The notes beneath the pieces were generated by a model. It did not search any database. It was not told where the DNA came from and worked only from the letters and a program-made list of their open reading frames with translations. Position numbers and translations under genes: made by a program. DNA of 64,000 bases from JAUIET01 sp964352475 (GTDB lineage: Bacteria > Pseudomonadota > Gammaproteobacteria > Pseudomonadales > JAUIET01). Each line of letters opens with the position of its first letter. Position 1 is the first letter of the stretch. Of this stretch, positions 53,201-58,500 are shown one piece after another. The DNA lies in assembly GCA_964352475.1 (NCBI GenBank), contig CAYGSL010000010.1, forward strand, positions 1-64,000, given 5' to 3'.

Positions 53201-55429
53201 GCCAATAATATTCTCAATATTTCGCACCTGATTATCTGGCCCGCCAGTGATCTGCACCAACACCGTATTGGCGCCGTCCAGGTCCACATTAATTGCCGTT
53301 GCCGAGGCCAGCGTTGAATAGTCCAGAGTATCGGTGTTGGCACCGCCGTCCACGACGTCGGCTCCGCCGCTGGCGTTGAACAGATCGTTGCCAATCCCTC
53401 CTTCCAGAAGGTTGTCGCCGGTATTACCGGTTATGGTGTCATTGAAGTTGGAGCCGCGGATATTTTCAATCTCGAACAACTGATCTTGGCCGCCATCGCC
53501 ATCGACTGCAGCCTGACTGGCGCCCAGGTTTACTGTGATGCTACTGGCAGCAGTAGAATAATCCGCAGTGTCTATGCCCGCTCCACCGGTCAAAATGTCG
53601 TTGCCTGAACGTCCACTCAGGAAGTCATCACCCGCATCACCACGGAGATTATTGTTGCGGTTATCGCCTTCAATACGATCATTGCCCTGCGAGCCAGTCA
53701 CATGCTCAACATTACGAACTGTTTGATCATCCGCGCCGGTGACAAACACTGTCGCATCACTGCTGCTGTTCAGCGTGACATCGATCGAGTTGGCCGCCCC
53801 ATTATTGCTGTAATCAACAACATCATTGTCTCCAAGCCCGCCATCAATCGTGTCGGCACCCAGGCTACCCAGAAACAAGTCTTCGCCCAGACCGCCTTCC
53901 AGCAGGTTAGCGTTGTTGTCACCTTCAATAACATCGTCGTTATCCGAACCGATCACATTCTCAATGGTTTGCAGCGTGTCCACGCCACCGTCACCATCGT
54001 CAGTAGCGGTATTGTTCAGCAGGCTGACATTAACGTTTCCACTGGCCGCACTGTAATCCACAGTATCGGTATCTGCACCGCCTATCAGGGTATCGTTGCC
54101 ACCCCTACCTGCCAGCACATCATCGCCCGCCAAACCGCTGAGACGGTTATCCTGGCTATCACCAATCAGAGTATCGTCACCCGCGGTACCAGTGACATTT
54201 TCAATGCTGCGTAAGGTGTCGTTGCCGTCGCCGTTTATTACAACGATCGCGTCTGCCGCGTCATTCAGTGTTACGTTGACAAAGTTAGCCGTCGCAAGGG
54301 TTGAATAGTCTATTTCATCAACGCCAAGTCCACCGTCAATAGTATCGGTTCCAGAGCTGGCACCGAACACATCGTCGCCGCCTAAGCCGAACAATACGTT
54401 GATGGCTGCATCGCCACCGATGAAATCGTTGCCCGATGTACCAATAACATTTTCGATATTGCGCGCCGTGTCGTTATCACTGCCAGCTACTGTCACTGTG
54501 GCGTCATTGCCGCCATCCAGCGTCACATCGATAGATGTTGCGGAGGCCAGCCCGGAATAATCCAGGGTATCATTGCCGGCGCCACCATCCATCACGTCGG
54601 AACCTTCACTGCCAAGCAAGGTGTCTGCACCCGCTTCGCCAAGAAGCGTATCGTCACCTCCGGCGCCATTGAGAATATCGTCTCCGCCACGGCCACTGAG
54701 CTGGTTGTCTTGTCCGTCACCGGTCAGGGTGTCATCTCCCGCGGTACCAACAACATTCTCGATGTTAAACAATACGTCGTTGTCGCCACCGTTAACCACA
54801 ACTACGGCACCGGTCGCGCCATTTAATGCGACGTTTATGAAATTAACCCCGATCAGACCACTGTAATCGGCTGTATCGACATCCGCACCGCCATCCAGTG
54901 TGTCGTTTCCTGAGCTGGCAAAAAAGGTATCATCGCCGGCCGATCCGGTCAGCGCATTGTCGCCGCCGTCGCCGGTCATGCGATCGTCTCCCACCGTTCC
55001 GATCACGTTTTCGAAATTGCGTATGGTGTCGTTGTCCCCTCCGTCGACGACGACTGTTGCGTTGCTGCTGCCATTGAGCACAACGTCAATGAAGTTGACA
55101 CCACCCAGACCCGAGTAATCGATGGTATCGCTGTCTGCCCCACCGTCCAGATTGTCGGCGCCCAGGGAAGCATTGACGATGTCATCGCCCCCCAACGTGG
55201 ACACTACATCCGCACCGGTCGAACCACTGACAGTATCGGCCTGTTCAGTAGTAAAGAATTCTTCAAACTCGGAGAAGGTATCAACCGAGCCATCGAACCC
55301 GTACGTGGCCTGGCTGTTTTCCAGGTCTAGAGTAACGCCAGCATCAGTCAAGTCGTCAAATCGTAATTGGTCAGCTCCGGTCTCATTGCCGCCAAACAGT
55401 TGGTCTGAGCCGGCGCCACCGTAGATGAC
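38255..55429 (-). CDS. Giant RTX exoprotein, C-terminal part (same gene as 55530-60960)
   Basis: This is about 5,720 codons of the giant secreted protein, open into the scaffold gap at 55430; an apparent start near 55351 is not real (see findings). It consists almost wholly of RTX-type calcium-binding nonapeptides (GGxGxDxLx forms such as GDDTLIGD, GGADTDTVDYS) in 75-90 residue units, each ending in a V-D-Y-S strand and an I-E-N-V-I-G loop. These fold as parallel beta-rolls when exported into calcium. The last 170 residues lose the repeats (NALDQGG, then TRTIDWDNGVTLIINQI), the expected T1SS signal. Extremely Asp/Gly/Asn-rich and acidic. Probable adhesin or surface matrix protein secreted by the adjoining T1SS. 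Confidence 0.9.
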   Translation of the reverse strand, partial: VIYGGAGSDQLFGGNETGADQLRFDDLTDAGVTLDLENSQATYGFDGSVDTFSEFEEFFTTEQADTVSGSTGADVVSTLGGDDIVNASLGADNLDGGADSDTIDYSGLGGVNFIDVVLNGSSNATVVVDGGDNDTIRNFENVIGTVGDDRMTGDGGDNALTGSAGDDTFFASSGNDTLDGGADVDTADYSGLIGVNFINVALNGATGAVVVVNGGDNDVLFNIENVVGTAGDDTLTGDGQDNQLSGRGGDDILNGAGGDDTLLGEAGADTLLGSEGSDVMDGGAGNDTLDYSGLASATSIDVTLDGGNDATVTVAGSDNDTARNIENVIGTSGNDFIGGDAAINVLFGLGGDDVFGASSGTDTIDGGLGVDEIDYSTLATANFVNVTLNDAADAIVVINGDGNDTLRSIENVTGTAGDDTLIGDSQDNRLSGLAGDDVLAGRGGNDTLIGGADTDTVDYSAASGNVNVSLLNNTATDDGDGGVDTLQTIENVIGSDNDDVIEGDNNANLLEGGLGEDLFLGSLGADTIDGGLGDNDVVDYSNNGAANSIDVTLNSSSDATVFVTGADDQTVRNVEHVTGSQGNDRIEGDNRNNNLRGDAGDDFLSGRSGNDILTGGAGIDTADYSTAASSITVNLGASQAAVDGDGGQDQLFEIENIRGSNFNDTITGNTGDNLLEGGIGNDLFNASGGADVVDGGANTDTLDYSTLASATAINVDLDGANTVLVQITGGPDNQVRNIENIIGTIGDDTIGGDGSLNVLEGNAGNDTFLASSNTDVLDGGLGDDTVDYSGLVTANFIDVTLNGTTDAVVVVNGDGNDTIRSIENVIGTDGDDTLIGDALDNTLSGRAGDDVLSGRGGNDTLIGGADTDTVDYSSATTGVDVNLQGNIATDDGEGGADTLQEIENVVGSANNDIIQGDANANVLEGRDGDDVFNASLGADIVDGGTGSGDRVDFSGFAASNSVDVTLNGSIDAIANVSNADNQTLRGIEHVTGSQGDDTIVGDSNNNEISGDAGDDTLSGRAGNDIITGGAGTDTADYSLSAGAITVNLASNQASADGDGSSDQLFEIENIRGSNFDDTITGDGSNNLLEGRGGEDAFTASSGADVIDGGGNSDTLDYSSLVGATAINVDLDGANTVTVSITGDDDDSVRNVENIIGTTGDDTIGGDASINLLEGRAGDDTFLASDNTDTLDGGLGEDTADYSGLVSANFINVTLNSTSDAVVVVNGGGNDTIRNIENITGTTGNDTLVGDGLDNELRGAAGDDVLSGRGGNDLLDGGADNDTVDYSAATTAIDVSLASNIASNDGDGGVDTLQGIENVIGSANDDAIEGDGGANVLEGRDGDDSFGGTLGADLIDGGVGNSDGVDYSALAATNAINVTLAGSSDAIVSVNNADDQTLRGIENVTGSQGDDVIFGDGNDNEIGGSDGDDTLAGRAGNDILRGGAGSDTADYSGAAGNVTVSLASNQASADGDGASDQLFDIENIRGSNFNDTISGNSSANLLEGNAGDDLINASAGTDILDGGANNDTLDYSSLAGATAINVDLDGANTVTVTVTGGDNDQVRNIENVIGTDGDDTIGGDASINLLQGRSGDDIFLASAGTDTLDGGLGSDTADYSGLVGANFINVTLATTSDAIVVVNGGNNDTIRNIENVTGTSGDDTLVGDGLDNELRGAAGNDELSGRGGNDLLDGGAGIDTVNYSAATTGVDVSLAANTAADDGDGGVDTLQEIENIIGSSNDDVIEGDANANVLQGQDGDDQFNASLGADIVDGGLGDSDEANFSTFAAANAIDVTLAGSLDATVIVNNADNQTIRGIEDITGSQGDDRIVGDGNDNELSGDAGDDVLSGRAGADILTGGAGVDTADYSGAASSVNVSLASNQATTDGDGSSDQLFEIENVHGSAFNDTLAGDGSDNELLGNAGNDILTASAGSDVLDGGANTDTLDYSSLSGVTGISVDLDDGNDVTVTVTGGDDDIARNIENVIGTDGNDVIGGDNSVNILQGQDGDDQFIASSNTDTIDGGVGIDSIDYSSLATANFVNVTLAGAANSTAVVNGDGNDTLRNIENVTGTSGNDTLTGDALNNVLRGLAGNDLLAGRGGNDTLDGGADIDTVDYSGAVSGVNVNLAGNTASNDGDGGVDTLLGFENVLGSANDDTIQGDAAANVLQGGQGDDAFIASVGADDVQGGLGTDDSIDYSGFAAANFIDVTLNGSTSTTVSINGTDNHTISGVENITGSQGNDRIEGDGNDNDISGDDGADVLSGRAGNDILTGGDGIDTADYSTASSTVVVDLSSNQASVDGDGGSDQLFEIENITGSDFADTLTGDGNDNIIEGGNSADTLRGRGGADTLDGGIGQDIADYSQAGAGVTADLNSNSASDDGDGGSDTFVSIEHLTGSAFADDLGGDANANTLLGGDSDDVLRGRGGSDTLDGGTGTGDVADYTGAANAIVVNLSLNAAANDGDGDSDVLQNIENIWGSANNDRIEGDNNGNVLEGRAGDDILIGSGGSDTLDGGADFDTADYSAAGSGVTIDLSSGVVGDDGSGGVDTLISIEGLIGSGSDDTLIGDEFDNRLDGGGGNDTIRGMEGDDEIIGGIGNDTVSYANSDNAIDVDLQNNIANDDGFGDTDTLSSIENVIGSDHDDFIVGSVGDNQLDGAAGDDVLRGGAGDDTIIGGAGNNTADYITAGSGVTVDLTNNLTSNDGDGGTDTLSQIQNVIGSIFDDTLTGDADDNVLEGRNRDDVLRGRGGDDTLDGGVGTDTADYSLAAAGVTADIAANSASDDGDGGSDTYISIENVSGSSAADDLSGDGAANTLFGDDGDDILRGRGGADTIDGGNNVDTVDYSGAAAGINVNLQNNVAANDGDGASDTLNNIENVIGSDQNDIIVGSTAANVLSGGLLNDTLSGLAGADTLDGGGGIDTANYSQAAAGITVDLAANQASNDGDGSVDTLTSIENIVGSDFADDISGDGNVNLLQGGDEDDIFRGSTNDDIIEGGFGSDTADYSGMAGSPSIDVTLRGGVDATVIVSGGNGTDTLRSVENIVATAGDDTLRGDGNDNTLSGGDGDDVIWGGGGSDTLDGGGHNTGDQLRFDDLTGVGVDLNLTNSTAYYSADSSTDNFINFEEYYLTNQGDTIIGSTGVDVVFSLGGGDTFQASAGSDDFDGGTDSDTIDYSTLGGVNFINVTLDGANAATVTVNGGDDDTIRNIENVIGTSGVDTITGDGESNTIQGQGGDDIISGGAGNDFLEGNAGNDIFFGSAGQNTFDGGSDTDTIDYSLQAGIASVAVQLNGSGSSAVIVAGGDNDLALNIENVIGTDGDDTLIGDGSDNEFQGGAGDDLLSGRSGADLLIGGADNDTVDYSGEVGINFIELTLNGGSDVTVTVDGGADDTIREIENVIGTAGADIIRGDGLVNVLEGEDGNDTLVGGAGADVLDGGDDIDTVDYSQEVGINFIDVQLNGGSDATVIVDGADNDTIRAIENVIGTAGNDTISGDSQANNIDGQGGDDVIRGGGSNDTLDGGTGTNTLSYTDSGLGITTDMNVLSGGFFSVTVGSDTDLAANFRDVIGSSGADNITGDAQDNVIEGRVGTDILDGGAGNDTLRGGSESDTLRGGAGDDILDGGDTGDTLDGGIGDDTYLGGAGWDQLIASDGADIIDGGSDTDTLNYSSQGSANFISVTLNGGTDATVTVDGDQNDTVRNVERIVGTAGNDTIHGDGSNNYFWGGAGDDTMSGGSNADNRLWGEAGDDLFLGSAGTNRFDGGADTDTVDYSAQAGINFINVTLDGSGSASVTVDGANNDIVLNIENVVATAGNDTVHGDDSANVITTLGGDDELSGGAGVDILDGGADSDTANYEEAAAGIVVDLSADAATDDGDGATDTLTSIENIIGSDFDDTITGGIEANDLDGGEGSDYFFSSAGIDVIEGDNGSDTLDYSLQAGVTSISVNLNSGIQTTVTVNGSDNDLVRNIENIVGTTGNDVIRGDGNANTFTAGAGDDILRGEGGDDVLDGGAGINTLEYNDRVDRVVTNMGALTGGAFTVNVGGSETDTASNIRDIIGSQGNDDITGDAQDNTLRGDLGSDTLRGGDGNDLLQGEGDNDTLEGGAGDDTLEGGSGNWDTLRGGAGIDTMDGGSGSRDAVDYRFESGINFIDIDLNGGSVSTVTVDGGDNDTIVNIERVFATEGNDIIRGHTQQNFFYGQGGDDTFFAAGGDDEIYGGGGNDTLDYSDLSSGLSVDMTAVAGGLFTLDIGGGAEGDRANSIEILRTTTGGDTVETDGNIILLETLDGNDVVDLNADNATVNSGDGADDVDLFGANATVDAGSGADLVRAYGGGANITLGTDNDTLWSYSSGNTASGNDGADFFGNWGVYGNTLEGNAGDDTFESRGGGNVFDGGADTDTIRYNNTGAGITVNLNESGDTTIVVNGQTNDTIRNVENIQGSDGADSIEGNSLANVLNGGSGDDIIIAGTGLDTYIGSTGSDSLDYSGFAAGNFIDVTLNGGGNVTVTVNGGDNHTINSIENIIGSQGDDTIGGDSAINDIDAGAGDDTIFGSTGSDILDGGAGTGDVLDYQSLGTGIELNLSGGFSTVGGSFTDLFSNIESFILTDQADVIRGSANDDVVDSLDGDDAFDASHGNDVLDAGTGTDTLDYSVLGGITGVSLTLNGASAIVVSVSAGDNDTISGFENIIGSVDDDTIIGDGLVNVLDGDSGDDVIDGAGGADTLLGGAGNDTFIAGAGSDTITGGADSDTVDYSGLGANFINVTLNGASSVTVTVDGGDNDTISEIENITGTGGVDTITGDGNDNTLLGMGGADTINSGDGADILDGGAGGDNLNAGTGADTILGSSGADIIDGGAGNDSIDYSVHPGAGAISVTLNGATSTTVTISGDSNDSIQNIENVTGTGGDDTIHGDGENNTLVGGLGNDTMSGRAGTDILDGGLDVDTADYSTAAGGVTANLGSGVVSDDGDGSSDTLVSIENFIGSASADTVSGSGAGNAINTGGGDDNITASAGADNYDGGADTDSLDYSGLAGGTSISVSLNGSSSVFVTVNGGTDDTVRNIENITGSSGDDTLHGDALQNALLGGDGADTISGGSGADTLDGGNNLDTLDYSAAAAGVDVNLDTNTVLDDGFGFSDTISNFEFLLGSNFADTLTGDTGGNIIVGNDGIDTINGLAGNDIILGGAGNDIIDGGADTDTISYGSAAFGVTVNLSSNSASNDGDGGSDTLNNIENVIGSDQNDTITGDGFSNTLDGGNGNDTLAGRGGLDVLNGGAGINTVTYVNAAGSVTADLLAGGASNDGDSSTDTYSSINNLTGSGNADTLSGDNNANTINGGLGNDVLVGRGGVDDLQGGGGDDTLSYAGAASGVSVNMIGGVTTDDGDGSNDTFSDIDHVTGSNGDDTIIGDGGGNRLTGGNGQDNLTGNGGNDVLVGGAATDILNGGDGNDVIDGGDGIDSIIGGAGNDIIDGGADDDVIDYSLAANGIVVDLSAALASNRALNDGDGGQDTLSNIENVVGSDNNDTITGDNNANFIDGGLGDDTINFSAGFDFLDGGQNNDTLDYSSSGAITGGSLSAGAVDGAGGTVNVGANSASVDNFENFVLSASNDTLNFDMDAIGALNSVDANGGTADRMVITDSLTGDDLTDAGIDGVDLASLFTDVEELDFTGTGLNGVDTFDIGNSEISSITGNGNSLSIDINSATMDLTDFNALDQGGATVSGDSTVGNTRTIDWDNGVTLIINQI
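48420..54614 (-). repeat. Five tandem 1,239-bp super-repeats inside the giant gene
   Basis: Each super-repeat is 413 codons, made of five 80-85 residue RTX subunits with distinct hallmarks (ANFINVTLN; DGGVDTLQ; the NQTLRGIE-VTGSQG subunit; SDQLFEIEN-GS; ATAINVDLDGAN). The codon for the last Gly of GSQG in the third subunit falls at 53684, 52445, 51206, 49967 and 48728. These are four consecutive spacings of exactly 1,239 bp with no indels. Copies are diverged at the DNA level (roughly three quarters identical by eye), so they are not recent duplications. Outer boundaries are approximate. Confidence 0.85.
55375..55429. repeat. 55-bp exact direct repeat, left copy, abutting assembly gap
   Basis: Bases 55375-55429 are identical to 55530-55584, and both copies touch the N run. 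An exact overlap of this length at contig ends is the k-mer overlap left by a de Bruijn-graph assembler, so this is an artefact and not a biological repeat. Confidence 0.85.
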
Positions 55430-55529
55430 NNNNNNNNNNNNNNNNNNNNNNNNNNNNNNNNNNNNNNNNNNNNNNNNNNNNNNNNNNNNNNNNNNNNNNN
55501 NNNNNNNNNNNNNNNNNNNNNNNNNNNNN
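55430..55529. other. Assembly gap (100 N) inside the giant gene
   Basis: A placeholder of 100 N between two contigs that share a 55-bp overlap. Removing the N run and one copy of the overlap (155 bp) joins both parts in one reading frame. Confidence 0.95.
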
Positions 55530-58500
55530 CTCCGGTCTCATTGCCGCCAAACAGTTGGTCTGAGCCGGCGCCACCGTAGATGACGTCGTCGCCATCTTCG
55601 CCGCGAATCACGTTGGCGCCAGTGTCGCCACGAATATTGTCAGATTGGGAAGAACCAGTGATGTTCTCTATTCCACGAAGCGTATCGGTTCCGCCGTCGC
55701 CGTCATTGCTAGCCTGTTCACTGGACAGATCCAGCGAGATACCGGAAGACGCTGATGAGTAATCAGCTGTATCCAAACCAGTCCCACCGTCCAACAAATC
55801 GTTGCCAATATTTCCGCGCAGGGTGTCGTCACCCAAGCCGCCGAGCAAATCGTCGCTGCCGTCGCCGCCTTCCAATACATCATTGCCACTGAGGCCGCGC
55901 AGCTCATTGTCGGCATCGTCGCCGACGATGGTGTCATCACCGCTGGTGCCAACCACGTTTTCAATATTGCGCAGAGTATCGTCGTCTCCACCGACAACCG
56001 TCACAACGGCCGCATTGCCCAGATCCAGACTTACTGAGATAGAGGTCACACCTGTCAGAGCTGAATAGTCAACCGTATCCAGCCCAATCCCGCCGTCAAA
56101 TTCGTCGTTCCCTGCACTGGTGTTGAACACATCATTACCGCTCAACGCAAACACCAGGTCATTAGCCGATGACGAGTTGATCAGGTCATCTTGATTCGTA
56201 GTGAAGTAGCGTTCAAATTCGGAGAATGTGTCGGTGCTGTTGTCACCGGTATAACTTGCGGTGCCGCCTGAACCGTTTAAATTCAGGGTGATGCCAACGC
56301 CGCTCAGGTTGTCAAAACGCAGGTCATCTGTGCCGTCACCGCCAATTAGGGTGTCGCTGCCACCTCCGCCGCTGATAACGTCGTCGCCGTCTCCGCCTAT
56401 CAGGGTATTGCTGACCGCATCACCGATAATGTTGTCGTCGCCCGCCGTTCCGGTAATATTCTCAACATTTCGAATGGTGTCGTTGTCGCTGCCGGCAACG
56501 CTGACTACAACGTCATTTTCGCCGTTCAGTGTTACGCTGACAGAAGTAGCGCCTGCCAGCGTAGAGTAGTCGATAGTGTCCAGGCCGTCTCCGCCGTCCA
56601 GCGTATCCACACCCTGACTGGCTACAAATCTGTCATTGCCGCCCAAGGCAAAAACGCTGTCGGCCGCCGCTGAGCCGATCAAACTATCGCCCTGGTTTGT
56701 CGCGTAGTAGATTTCAAAGCCACTTAAAGTATCAGTGGTTGCGTCACCGGCGAAAAATGCAGTGCCTGCGCCAATATCCAGTGTTATTCCCGCACCGGTT
56801 AAATCGTCAAAACGAACTTCATCAAAGCCGGCGCCACCGTCCAGGTTATCGGCACCGCCGCCACCTCGGATCACATCATCACCGGCTAAACCGCTTAGCG
56901 CATTGCCCTGGGCATCACCTGTGATGTTGTCATTATTGGCTGTACCTATAACGTTTTCGATATTGTTGAGAACATCCGAACCGCCATCGCCGTCATTGAT
57001 TGCCGCGTTTTGCGCCATATCGATGAGCACTCCGGTACTTGCACCGGAGTAATCCACTGTATCAACCCCGGCGCCGCCATCGAAGTTATCGTCTCCCGCA
57101 CCGCTGATCAGGAGGTCACTACCTGCACCACCGCGCAGTGTGTCGTCGCCGCCGGCGCCTTCCAATAAGTCATCACCAGCCGCACCTTCCAATATATTGT
57201 CAGCATCGTCACCAGTGATAACATCATCGCCAGCTGAACCGATTACATTTTCGATCAGCCGCATGGTGTCGTCATCGCCGCCGTCCACAGTTACTGTCGC
57301 GTCGCCGACACTGTTCATCACTACGTTGATGAAATTAATTCCAACCAGCGTGGAGTAGTCAACGGTGTCCTGGCCACCCCCGCCAATGAACAGATCGCTG
57401 CCAGCACTGGCGACAAACTGGTCATCACCAAGCAGACCATCGATGGTATCCGCCGCCGCGCTGCTGATAATGACATCAGCTTGGTTCGTGCCCGCATAAC
57501 TTTCGAAGTTAATGAAGGAGTCGATGCTGCTGTCTACTGCATAAGAGGCAGTGCCATTAATCAGGTCCAAAGTAATGCCCAAGGACACCAGATCATCAAA
57601 ACGCAACTCGTCGTTGCCGCTTCCGCCGTCCAGCGCATCGGACCCGGCCCCACCGCGAATCAGGTCATCACCAGCGCCACCACGTAGCTGGTTTGCCAGG
57701 AAGTCGCCGCCTATCGCATCATCGCCATCGGTACCGATCACGTTTTCAACGTTGCGAACAATATCGTCCTGGTCGCCTGTTACCTGAGCAACTACGTCAA
57801 AGCTGCCATTCAGCGTGACATCGATGCTGGTCGCACCGGCAAACTGCGAATAGTCCAAGGTATCGATGGCGGCACCACCATCGTAGGTATTTGCACCGCT
57901 GCTGGCCACCAGAGTATCCAGGCCTTGCCCGCCCTCCAGTAAGTCATCGCCGGCACCACCAATCAGCGTATCGTCACCGGCAATACCACGTAGAATGTTG
58001 TCGTTGTCGTCACCGCGCAAGGTGTCGTTGAATGTGGAACCCGTGACGTTCTCGATGCTGTCGAAAGTGTCCAGACCACCGTCACCATCGGCGGAATTGC
58101 CAACCGACAGATCGATGTCTACAGAGTTGGCCGCCAGCGCATAGTCCGCGGTATCCGATCCGGCGCCACCAATCAGCGTATCGTTGCCGGCACGGCCGGA
58201 TAGAAAATCGTCGCCGTCACCACCGGTCAGGATGTTGGCATTTTCATCACCTGCGATCCGGTCATCAAATGCTGAGCCGGTCAGGTCTTCAATGCCTTCG
58301 AGTATGTCGCTGCCACCGTCACCGTCGTTATTCACCACTCCGGTGGACAAATCCAGATCTACGGCGGACGCGGCCTGACTGTAGTCAGCTGAGTCGCGGC
58401 CTTCACCGCCAATCAGAATGTCATTACCGCCGCGACCAGCCAGCACATCATCCCCGGCACCGCCTTCAAAGCGGTTGTCAGACGCATCGCCAGTAATGGA

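Noticed and set aside
55348..55351. Two separate giant genes coupled by an apparent overlap
   Set aside because: The stop of one and the start of the other arise only from the frame shift introduced by 100 N plus a duplicated 55-bp overlap. Collapsing it gives one frame.
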